From assembly GCA_963704535.1 (NCBI GenBank), contig OY969916.1, forward strand, positions 1,488,001 to 1,552,000: 64,000 nucleotides of DNA. Reading direction: 5' to 3'. Below are positions 1 through 7,081 of the stretch, piece by piece. The first letter of the stretch is position 1. The number at the start of each line of letters is the position of its first letter. Below the pieces are notes generated by a model that did no database searches, was not told the origin of the DNA, and saw nothing but the letters and a program-made list of their open reading frames with translations. A program made the position numbers and the translations under genes. Source of the stretch: G963704535 sp963704535. GTDB lineage: Bacteria > Chloroflexota > Chloroflexia > Chloroflexales > Roseiflexaceae.

Positions 1-493
1 CAATATTGAGATACCCAGTCCAGCTTGAAGAGCCAACCGGCTTGACACCAAGCGTTGCAGTGGTGGCCGGAACATTTGGCGTTTCGAGGGTGGGGTTATC
101 GTTTATAATGGTCTCGGTGCTGACCGTCAGATCGATGCTATCGAGGAGCCCGGCCGGGACCTGGATCAGGTGCGAAACATTTGTCGTACCGTTATTCAGG
201 TGAATATCGGGAACAGTGTGCGACGGCCGACGGGGGACGCTGAAACTGCCGTCAAAGCCTAGCCGCAGGGTATGCGATATCTCGTACTGCTGCCGAAACT
301 GTTCAGCAGTCGTGGCCGACAACCCCGCCGACTGTGCCAGCGGTAGTGCCGGGAGAGGCGGAGGAGTAAGCATCGGCGAGGCCAAGGGCGCGGCAGATAC
401 GACACTAGCCGAGGGCAGCGGAACGGCTGCTGGAGGCAACATACCAATCAGTAGACACAGCACAACAAGGTGCAACACAGGCCGGCGTAGCAT
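1..493 (-). CDS. Exported protein of unknown function, N-terminal part
   Basis: Open reading frame running off the left edge, so only the first 164 codons are visible. It starts with ATG preceded by AAAGGAG. The first ~35 residues form a signal peptide: basic MLRRP, then a hydrophobic stretch and Ala/Ser/Pro residues. The mature part contains TTAEQFRQQYEIS and a stretch rich in Thr, Asn and Val that could be beta-sandwich, as in surface proteins. I recognise no family. It is divergent from hutU, with 124 bp between the two starts. Signal peptide and ribosome site are clear; function unknown. Confidence 0.6.
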   Translation of the reverse strand, partial: MLRRPVLHLVVLCLLIGMLPPAAVPLPSASVVSAAPLASPMLTPPPLPALPLAQSAGLSATTAEQFRQQYEISHTLRLGFDGSFSVPRRPSHTVPDIHLNNGTTNVSHLIQVPAGLLDSIDLTVSTETIINDNPTLETPNVPATTATLGVKPVGSSSWTGYLNI

Positions 494-617
494 ACGAGGC
501 TCCTTTGGTTAGAATGTGAACAAATATACGACCAGCTATACACCGTACGACATGGGATAGTGTTACTGGTACTTCCCCAGCGCTGATTTCCGAAATCTCA
601 CCGAATGAGGAGGTGCT

Positions 618-2267
618 ATGACCCGTACCATCCGCGCGCCCCGCGGCTCGCAGCTCTCGTGCAAGGGCTGGCCGCAGGAGGCGGCCCTGCGCATGCTGAT
701 GAACAACCTCGACCCAGAGGTGGCCGAGGACCCGGCCAATCTGATCGTCTACGGCGGGACCGGCAAGGCCGCCCGCAACTGGGCCTGCTTCGACGCGATC
801 GTGCGCGAGCTGCGGCAGCTCGCCGGCGACGAGACGCTGCTGATCCAGTCGGGCAAGCCGGTGGGCGTGCTGCGAACCCACCCCTGGGCGCCGCGGGTGC
901 TGCTGGCCAATAGCCTGCTGGTGCCGCACTGGGCCACCTGGGACGAATTTCGGCGCCTGGAGGCACTCGGCCTGACCATGTACGGGCAGATGACGGCCGG
1001 AAGCTGGATCTACATCGGCACGCAGGGGATCTTGCAGGGCACCTACGAGACCTTCGCCGAGCTGGCCCGCCAGCACTTCGGCGGCTCGCTGCGGGGCCGC
1101 TGGGTGCTGACGGCTGGTCTGGGCGGTATGGGCGGCGCCCAGCCCCTATCGGTGACCATGAACGAAGGCGTCGTGATGGTTGTCGAGGTCGATCGGCAGC
1201 GGATGGAGCGCCGCCTGGCCACCGGCTATCTTGATCTGGCCGTCGATACGCTGGAGGAGGCGATGACGGCAGTAGAGGAGGCGCTGCGGGCCGGCACCCC
1301 GAAGTCGATCGGTCTGCTGGGCAACGCCGCCGAGATCTACCGTGAGCTGGCCGTGCGCGATGTGATCCCCGACGTCGTCACCGACCAGACCAGCGCCCAC
1401 GATGCGCTGGGCGGCTACATCCCCGCCGGGATGAGCTTCGACGAGGCGCTGGCGCTGCGCGAGCGCGACCCGGTCGCCTACGAGCGGCACTCGCTCGACA
1501 GCATGGCCCGCCACGTCGAGGCGATGGTCGAGCTTCAGCGGCGCGGCGCGGTGGTCTTCGACTACGGCAACAATATCCGAGCGCAGGCGGCGCGGGCCGG
1601 CTACGGCGAGGCCTTCGCGTTCCCCGGCTTTGTGCCGGCCTACATCCGCCCGCAATTCTGTCGCGGTCGCGGCCCCTTTCGCTGGGTCGCGCTGTCGGGC
1701 GACCCGGCCGATATCGCGCGCACCGACCAGGCGATCCTTGAACTCTTTCCCGAAGATGCCAGCCTCGCGCGCTGGATCAAGCTGGCCGGCGAGCAGGTTC
1801 AGTTCCAAGGGCTGCCGGCGCGGATCTGCTGGCTCGGCTATGGCGAGCGGGCCAGGGCCGGCCTGCGCTTCAACGAGCTGGTGCGCGCCGGCGAGGTCTC
1901 GGCGCCGATCGTGATCGGGCGCGACCACCTGGACTGCGGCTCGGTGGCCTCGCCCTACCGCGAGACCGAGGCGATGCGCGACGGCAGCGATGCGATCGCC
2001 GACTGGCCGATCCTCAATGCGCTGGTCAACTGCGCGTCGGGCGCCTCCTGGGTCAGCGTGCATCACGGCGGGGGCGTGGGCATCGGCTACTCGCTGCACG
2101 CCGGCATGGTCGTCGTGGCCGATGGGAGCGACGAGACCGCCCTGCGCCTGGAGCGCGTGCTGACCAGCGACCCAGGCATGGGCGTGCTGCGCCACGTCGA
2201 CGCCGGCTACGACGATGCGATCGATACCGCCCGCGAGCGCGGTGTTATAATTCCGATGACAAGATGA
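618..2267 (+). CDS. hutU: Urocanate hydratase
   Basis: Converts urocanate to 4-imidazolone-5-propanoate in histidine degradation; cytosolic, NAD+ as tightly bound cofactor (family knowledge). 549 residues, close to the usual ~555. Visible landmarks: the N-terminal CKGWPQEAALRML, YGGTGKAARNW, the Gly-rich TAGLGGMGGAQ (NAD-binding region), the urocanase signature FQGLPARICWLGYGERARAG near residues 395-414, and the C-terminal VHHGGGVGIGYSLHAG. GAGGAGG lies just before the ATG. The last codons (MTR, stop) fall inside a GATGACAA repeat array, so the repeat supplies the stop. hutI follows in the same direction. hutH is not in the window. Confidence 0.97.
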   Translation: MTRTIRAPRGSQLSCKGWPQEAALRMLMNNLDPEVAEDPANLIVYGGTGKAARNWACFDAIVRELRQLAGDETLLIQSGKPVGVLRTHPWAPRVLLANSLLVPHWATWDEFRRLEALGLTMYGQMTAGSWIYIGTQGILQGTYETFAELARQHFGGSLRGRWVLTAGLGGMGGAQPLSVTMNEGVVMVVEVDRQRMERRLATGYLDLAVDTLEEAMTAVEEALRAGTPKSIGLLGNAAEIYRELAVRDVIPDVVTDQTSAHDALGGYIPAGMSFDEALALRERDPVAYERHSLDSMARHVEAMVELQRRGAVVFDYGNNIRAQAARAGYGEAFAFPGFVPAYIRPQFCRGRGPFRWVALSGDPADIARTDQAILELFPEDASLARWIKLAGEQVQFQGLPARICWLGYGERARAGLRFNELVRAGEVSAPIVIGRDHLDCGSVASPYRETEAMRDGSDAIADWPILNALVNCASGASWVSVHHGGGVGIGYSLHAGMVVVADGSDETALRLERVLTSDPGMGVLRHVDAGYDDAIDTARERGVIIPMTR

Positions 2268-2370
2268 CCAGATGACCAGATGACAAGGTGAAAGGGTGAA
2301 AGGGTGAAAGGGTGACAAGGTGACGCGACACGCAACACGCAACACGTTTCACGCTTCACGTTTCAAATGT
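2255..2370. repeat. Composite heptamer/octamer repeat array
   Basis: Runs of GATGACAA/GATGACCA, then GAAAGGGT, then CAACACG and TTTCACG units in succession. It overlaps the last codons of hutU and fills the gap before hutI. The same unit types recur across the window. Confidence 0.9.
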
Positions 2371-2393
2371 AGGTTGAATACGCGAGTCTTTAT

Positions 2394-3680
2394 ATGGATG
2401 TAGACCTGCTGATCGAGCATGCCGCCCAGTTGATCACGGTGGCGTCGCCAGGCGGGCCGAAGCGCGGCGCGGCAATGCGCGAGCTGGCGATCATCCCCGA
2501 CGGCGCGCTGGGGATCGCGGGCGGGCGAATCGCCTTTGTCGGCACCACCGACGCGGCGCGAGTGCAGGTGCGCGGCGCGGCCCAGCGGATCGACGCGCAC
2601 GGCAAGGCGGTGCTGCCTGGCTTCGTGGACGCCCACACCCACGTCGTCTTCGCCGGCGACCGGGTGGACGAGTTCGAGCGCCGGCTGGCGGGCGCGACTT
2701 ACCTGGAGATCATGGCCGCCGGCGGCGGGATTATGTCGACTGTGCGGGCGACCAGGGCGGCCAGCGAGGAGCAACTGGCCGCCGAGAGTGCCGCGCGGCT
2801 ACGCAAGATGCTGGCCCACGGCACGACGACCGCCGAGGCCAAGAGCGGCTACGGGCTGACTACCGCCGACGAGCTGAAGATGCTGCGCGTGATCGAGCGA
2901 CTCGACGCGGCCCAGCCGCTCGAACTAGTCCCGACCTTCCTGGGCGCGCACGCGCTCCCGGCTGAGTACGCCGGCCGCGAGGACGACTACATCGGGCTGG
3001 TGGTCGACGAGATGCTGCCGGCTGTACGGGCGATGTACGTGGCGCCCGACCCGCACGGCCGGCCGCGCCCCCTGCCATTTGTCGATATCTTCTGCGACGA
3101 GGGCGCCTTCACCGTGGCGCAGTTGGAGCAGGTGCTGGGCGCCGCGCGCGGGCTCGGCTTCCCGCTCAAGGCGCACCTGGATGAGTTCGCTGCGCTGGGC
3201 GGGACGCCGGCGGCGGCGGCGCTGGGCGCGACCTCGGTAGACCATATGCTCGCCAGCGGCGCCGGCGACCTGGCCGCCCTGCGGGCGCACCCGCAGACGA
3301 TCCCAACCCTGATGCCAGCGACGCCGTTCGGGCTGGGGTTGGGGCATTACGCGCCGGCCCGGCAGATGCTCGACGAGTACGGCCTGGCCCTGGCGCTGGG
3401 CTCGGATCTGAACCCCGGCACCTGCTGGTGCGTGGCCATGCCCTTCGCCATGGCGCTGGCCTGCCGCGGCATGCGGCTGACCCCGGCCGAGGCCCTGGTG
3501 GCGGCGACGCTCAACGCCGCCTACGCCGTCGGGCGCGGCGACCGCGTCGGCAGCCTGGAGGTGGGCAAGCAGGCCGACGTACTGATCCTGGAGATGCCCG
3601 ACTACCGCCACCTGGCCTACCGGGTCGGCGAGAACTTGGTCGAGACGGTGATTAAGCGCGGGCAGATTGTGACTGGCTAA
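2394..3680 (+). CDS. hutI: Imidazolonepropionase
   Basis: Hydrolyses 4-imidazolone-5-propanoate to N-formimino-L-glutamate, the step after HutU. 428 residues, amidohydrolase superfamily. The metal-binding HxH is at FVDAHTHVVF (His81, His83), followed by FAGDRVDEFERRLAG and YLEIMAAGGGI typical of HutI. Further metal and catalytic residues lie in KAHLDEF, SVDHM and ALGSDLNPGTCW. The C-terminal LEVGKQADVLIL is the usual amidohydrolase end. The ribosome site before this ATG is weak because the upstream DNA is repeat array. With hutU it forms a partial hut operon. Confidence 0.97.
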   Translation: MDVDLLIEHAAQLITVASPGGPKRGAAMRELAIIPDGALGIAGGRIAFVGTTDAARVQVRGAAQRIDAHGKAVLPGFVDAHTHVVFAGDRVDEFERRLAGATYLEIMAAGGGIMSTVRATRAASEEQLAAESAARLRKMLAHGTTTAEAKSGYGLTTADELKMLRVIERLDAAQPLELVPTFLGAHALPAEYAGREDDYIGLVVDEMLPAVRAMYVAPDPHGRPRPLPFVDIFCDEGAFTVAQLEQVLGAARGLGFPLKAHLDEFAALGGTPAAAALGATSVDHMLASGAGDLAALRAHPQTIPTLMPATPFGLGLGHYAPARQMLDEYGLALALGSDLNPGTCWCVAMPFAMALACRGMRLTPAEALVAATLNAAYAVGRGDRVGSLEVGKQADVLILEMPDYRHLAYRVGENLVETVIKRGQIVTG

Positions 3681-3715
3681 GAGACTTGGAAATCGTCAAA
3701 CATCCCAGGCCCATT

Positions 3716-3778
3716 CTACGTGTTACGTGTTGCGTGTTACGTGCGCCGAATCACGCAATACGCAACACGTAACACATA
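3716..3778. repeat. Inverted GTGTTACGTGTTGCGT-type heptamer repeat
   Basis: Tandem (GTGTTRC)n followed by the complementary (GCAAYACGYAACAC)n, so it can fold as a hairpin. It sits between hutI and the phosphoribosyltransferase and ends just before that gene's ribosome site. Confidence 0.85.
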
Positions 3779-3791
3779 TGAGGAGCGCGGC

Positions 3792-4337
3792 GTGCAGAGC
3801 TATGATTATGCCAACCGTCGAGGCGTACACTCGATCTCGTGGGAGGCGTTCGCGGAGCTGTCCGCGCGGCTGGCCGAGGCGATCGAGCAGGCCGGCGCCG
3901 AGGTGATCGTCGGCATCGCACGGGCCGGGCTGTTCCCCGCCACGGTCGTCGCCTGTAGCCTGCGCCGCGAGCTTTACCCCGTTCGCATCACCCGCCGCGT
4001 CAACGACGAGGTCACCTTTCAGACGCCGGTGTGGCGCGTGCCGCTCATGCCGGAGGTGGCCGGGAAGATCGTGGCGGTGGTGGACGAGATCGCCGACACC
4101 GGCGAGACGCTGGACCTGGTGGCGGCCGAGGCTCGAAAGCAGGGCGCGGCCCAGGTCGTGACGGCGGCCCTGGTCAGCCATAGCTGGGCCAGCCCGGCCC
4201 CCCATATCACTGCGCTGGTCAGCGATGCGCTGGTGGTCTTCCCGTGGGATTGGCAGGTGCTGATCGACGGGCGCTGGCAGCCGCATCCTGAGATCATCGC
4301 GGCGATCACAGCCCAGGACTCCGGCCAACCTTCATGA
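3792..4337 (+). CDS. Phosphoribosyltransferase (type I fold)
   Basis: About 181 residues. The PRPP-binding loop of type I phosphoribosyltransferases is visible as VVDEIADTGETLD, and the upstream IVGIARAGLFPA matches the pyrophosphate-binding loop of purine-salvage-type enzymes. I chose the GTG at 3792 because AGGAG lies 6 bp before it; a longer reading from 3720 would only translate the CAACACG repeat. The stop overlaps the next start as ATGA, so it is probably translationally coupled to the GT39-like gene. The exact base substrate cannot be told from sequence. Confidence 0.82.
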   Translation: MQSYDYANRRGVHSISWEAFAELSARLAEAIEQAGAEVIVGIARAGLFPATVVACSLRRELYPVRITRRVNDEVTFQTPVWRVPLMPEVAGKIVAVVDEIADTGETLDLVAAEARKQGAAQVVTAALVSHSWASPAPHITALVSDALVVFPWDWQVLIDGRWQPHPEIIAAITAQDSGQPS

Positions 4338-7081
4338 AGCTGTCCACGCCTCGGGCCTCAACGGCGACACGCCTGGGGTTTGCCCGCTTCTCTTCCGCGC
4401 TCCCGCTGCTGCTGCCGCTGCTTGCGGCCCTCGTGCTGCGCCTGCTGCTGTGGAACCAACTCCCCCGCACCGGCCTGATCTCGGACGAGGGCGAGTATCT
4501 CTCGGCGGCGAGCTGGCTGGCACACGGGCGCGGGTTCGCGTGGTACCAGGGCTATTTGTGGACGCGCGCTCCGCTGTATCCGCTGTTCCTGGCGGCGCAC
4601 TTGCGGCTCTTCGGCGACACGCTCACGCCGATCTATGTCACCCAGACGCTGTTGAGCCTCGTCAACGTGGCGCTGGTGTACCTGCTGGCCGACCGACGAC
4701 GGACCACCGAGAACCAGAACAAAGAACCACCCAGAGGGTACCCGACAAAGAACAAAGGATTGATACACCACGCAACACGCAACACGCAACACCCTTCGAC
4801 ACGGCTCAGGGCAGGCGCAACACGCAACAGTTTTCTCAATTCTCAATTTTCAATTTTCAATTCTCAATTCGTCGCGGCGCTAATGATGGCGCTGTATTTC
4901 CCGTTCGCGATCTATACCCAGGTGCTACTCTCCGAGACGCTGTATTTGACGCTGCTGCTGGGCGGGTTTCTGGCGCTGTCCCGGTACGCGGCGGCTGACC
5001 ATGCGACTCGGTCTCAGCCGCGAACTCCTGCCCGGCCACCGGCAATCAATGAGCCACCTGAGCATAGCGATGCTCCTCACATTCCCCCATCCTCCATCCT
5101 CCATCCTCCATCCTCCATCTTCTATCTTCTATCCGAGCCGCTCGTGGTCGGGGGGGTGCTGTTTGGCCTCGCGACGCTGACCCGCTCCTTGACGCTGTTC
5201 TTTCTGCCGCTCGCCGCGCTTTGGGTGATGCTGACCGGAAGGCGGCGCGGCTCCTGGCGCGGGGCGTTCGGGGCGGCGCTGGTCTTTGGGTTGTGCGCGG
5301 GTGCTATGGTGCTGCCGTGGACGATCTACAACAGCCGGGTACACGGCGGTCTGATCTTGGTCGATACGAGCGGGGCGTTTAATTTGCTGCTGGGCGCGCG
5401 AACGGCCTATGACGGCAACCGCCTCGACGCGCCGACCCGTAACTTTGCGCTGGCGCTGCTGGATCGGGAGCTTACGCCGGAACGGCGGCAGCAGCTGGTA
5501 CAGGAGCAGCGAACGGCAGATGGGCGGCTGGTGCTCAATGGCGCCTGTCTGCTGGGCCGCCAGGATCAGCGCCTGCTTGCCGCGCTGAACCGGCCAGCGG
5601 GCACGGCGCTAGCCCAGGCCGAGCGCCAGCAGCTGATGACCGCCGAGGGCTTGTGTTTGATCGGCGCGACGCCGGGGGCTTTCGTCGCGAAATCGCTCCG
5701 GGAGCTGGTGGACCTGTTCCAGATCAACTACAGCGGCGACGAGCGATTCGCCGACGGCTACACGACCGGGCGGCTGTCGCCCTGGTATGCGCTGGCGCTC
5801 TTTTTGCTCGACGATACGCTGTATGTGCTGGTCCTGCCGCTGGCGGTGCTGGGCTGGGCGCTGGCCCGCAGGCGGGAATTGAGAATTGAGAATGAAAAAT
5901 TGAGAAACAGCGGGTTCTCAATTTTCAATTTTCAATTCTCAATTCTAATCGCTCTGTGGTGGCTGTACAATATCGCCGTGGCGCCGCTGTTGTTCGCGAT
6001 CAACCGCTTTCGGCTGCCGCTGCTGCCGTTCGCGTTTATCTTCGCCGCGTATGCGCTGGTTGGGTTGCGGCGGGGTGCGTGGGCGGCGCTGCGGTCGCGC
6101 GGCGGTGTGGCCTGGGGCGGGCTGGCGCTGGCGCTGCTGCTGGTGGCTACGGCGCCCTACGCCTACTTTCAGCCGCAGCCCGATCCAGCCCAGGCCGAGG
6201 GCTCTTGGGCGTCCTATTTTGGCCCGCACCCGTCCAGCCTGGATAGCACCTGGCGGGCGATCACGCGCCGGCCGGACTACTGGGCGACCGAGCGGCTGCG
6301 CCAGGCGCTGCGAGCGGGCAACACAACCGAAGTCGAGCAGGCGTTGCGGTCGGGCCGCGTGGATGGGCGGATCGCCGCGTTGAGCCGGGCGCTGCTGGCC
6401 GGGCGGCGGGGGCAGTACGACGAGGGCTTGCGAATCCTGGAGGACCCGGCCCTGGCGAGCGATAAATCATATCGGCCGCTGGTCAGCGTGGTGCGCGGCG
6501 ATCTGCTACGCAGCCGGGGCGACCGCGATCAGGCGCGCGTGGTGCTGGGAGAGACGCCGGTGGACAACGCCAACCCAGTCCAGTGGGCCTGGGACTGGCT
6601 CGACCCTGCGCCGCTGCCGGACAACTTTATCGATCTTGCCGGCAACCTGGACCTGGGCTATATCGAGGGCTGCTACCTCGGCGGCAACGATCCCAGAGTG
6701 GACGAGAAGGCCAACTTCCGCTGGTGTGGCGACGGCACGCGGCTGCGCTTCCCGGCCGCCGGCACCGGCGCGCCCCAAACGCTGGCGCTGCGCGCCGATG
6801 GGCGGTTCTGGCCCGACGATATGCAGCCGGTGCCGCTGGTGCGCGTGTACCTGGGCGACCAGGAGGTCGGTATATTCGCGCCGGATCACGCGGTCGTGCG
6901 CGAGTTCGCGATCGGGCTGCCGCCGACGCCGCCGGGCGAGGATGTGGTCGTGACGCTGCGCACCCCTACGTTTATTCCAGATGCGGCCGATTACCTCAAG
7001 CAGCAGGGCGACCACGCCGGCCAGGCGCGGCGGCTGGGGGTGCGGCTCGACTGGGCTGCGCTGCGGGAGCCAGGGCGATGA
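4334..7081 (+). CDS. GT39/GT-C-like integral membrane glycosyltransferase with C-terminal periplasmic region
   Basis: 915 residues. The first half is polytopic: N-terminal hydrophobic helix, acidic first loop (SDEGEYLSAASWLA) and the WTRAPLYPLFLA motif typical of GT-C enzymes using polyprenyl-phosphate sugars. The C-terminal ~250 residues are soluble, with a short helical repeat-like region and a beta-rich domain (NFIDLAGNLDLGYIEG) shared with the next gene. Heptamer arrays are translated as extra loops at about 4693-4869, 5085-5131 and 5875-5948; each keeps the frame open. It overlaps both neighbours by ATGA. Donor and acceptor are unknown. Confidence 0.8.
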   Translation: MKLSTPRASTATRLGFARFSSALPLLLPLLAALVLRLLLWNQLPRTGLISDEGEYLSAASWLAHGRGFAWYQGYLWTRAPLYPLFLAAHLRLFGDTLTPIYVTQTLLSLVNVALVYLLADRRRTTENQNKEPPRGYPTKNKGLIHHATRNTQHPSTRLRAGATRNSFLNSQFSIFNSQFVAALMMALYFPFAIYTQVLLSETLYLTLLLGGFLALSRYAAADHATRSQPRTPARPPAINEPPEHSDAPHIPPSSILHPPSSIFYLLSEPLVVGGVLFGLATLTRSLTLFFLPLAALWVMLTGRRRGSWRGAFGAALVFGLCAGAMVLPWTIYNSRVHGGLILVDTSGAFNLLLGARTAYDGNRLDAPTRNFALALLDRELTPERRQQLVQEQRTADGRLVLNGACLLGRQDQRLLAALNRPAGTALAQAERQQLMTAEGLCLIGATPGAFVAKSLRELVDLFQINYSGDERFADGYTTGRLSPWYALALFLLDDTLYVLVLPLAVLGWALARRRELRIENEKLRNSGFSIFNFQFSILIALWWLYNIAVAPLLFAINRFRLPLLPFAFIFAAYALVGLRRGAWAALRSRGGVAWGGLALALLLVATAPYAYFQPQPDPAQAEGSWASYFGPHPSSLDSTWRAITRRPDYWATERLRQALRAGNTTEVEQALRSGRVDGRIAALSRALLAGRRGQYDEGLRILEDPALASDKSYRPLVSVVRGDLLRSRGDRDQARVVLGETPVDNANPVQWAWDWLDPAPLPDNFIDLAGNLDLGYIEGCYLGGNDPRVDEKANFRWCGDGTRLRFPAAGTGAPQTLALRADGRFWPDDMQPVPLVRVYLGDQEVGIFAPDHAVVREFAIGLPPTPPGEDVVVTLRTPTFIPDAADYLKQQGDHAGQARRLGVRLDWAALREPGR
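4693..4869. repeat. In-frame repeat cluster inside GT39-like gene
   Basis: CAACACG units, then a CTTCGACACGGCTCAGGGC dispersed motif, then TCTCAAT/TTTCAAT units. Translated as low-complexity residues (ATRNTQH, NSQFSIFNSQF) between two membrane helices. Confidence 0.85.
5085..5131. repeat. In-frame CATCCTC/TATCTTC heptamer array
   Basis: About six tandem heptamers within the GT39-like gene, translated as ILHPPSSIF-type residues. The frame stays open into the next membrane helix. Confidence 0.85.
5875..5948. repeat. In-frame inverted GAATTGA/TCAATTT array
   Basis: (GAATTGA)n is followed by (TTCTCAA)n, giving a potential hairpin inside the coding sequence between membrane segments of the first GT39-like protein. 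Confidence 0.85.

Noticed and set aside
2925..3611. Minus-strand open frame opposite hutI
   Set aside because: Antisense artefact of high GC; hutI is unambiguous on the plus strand.
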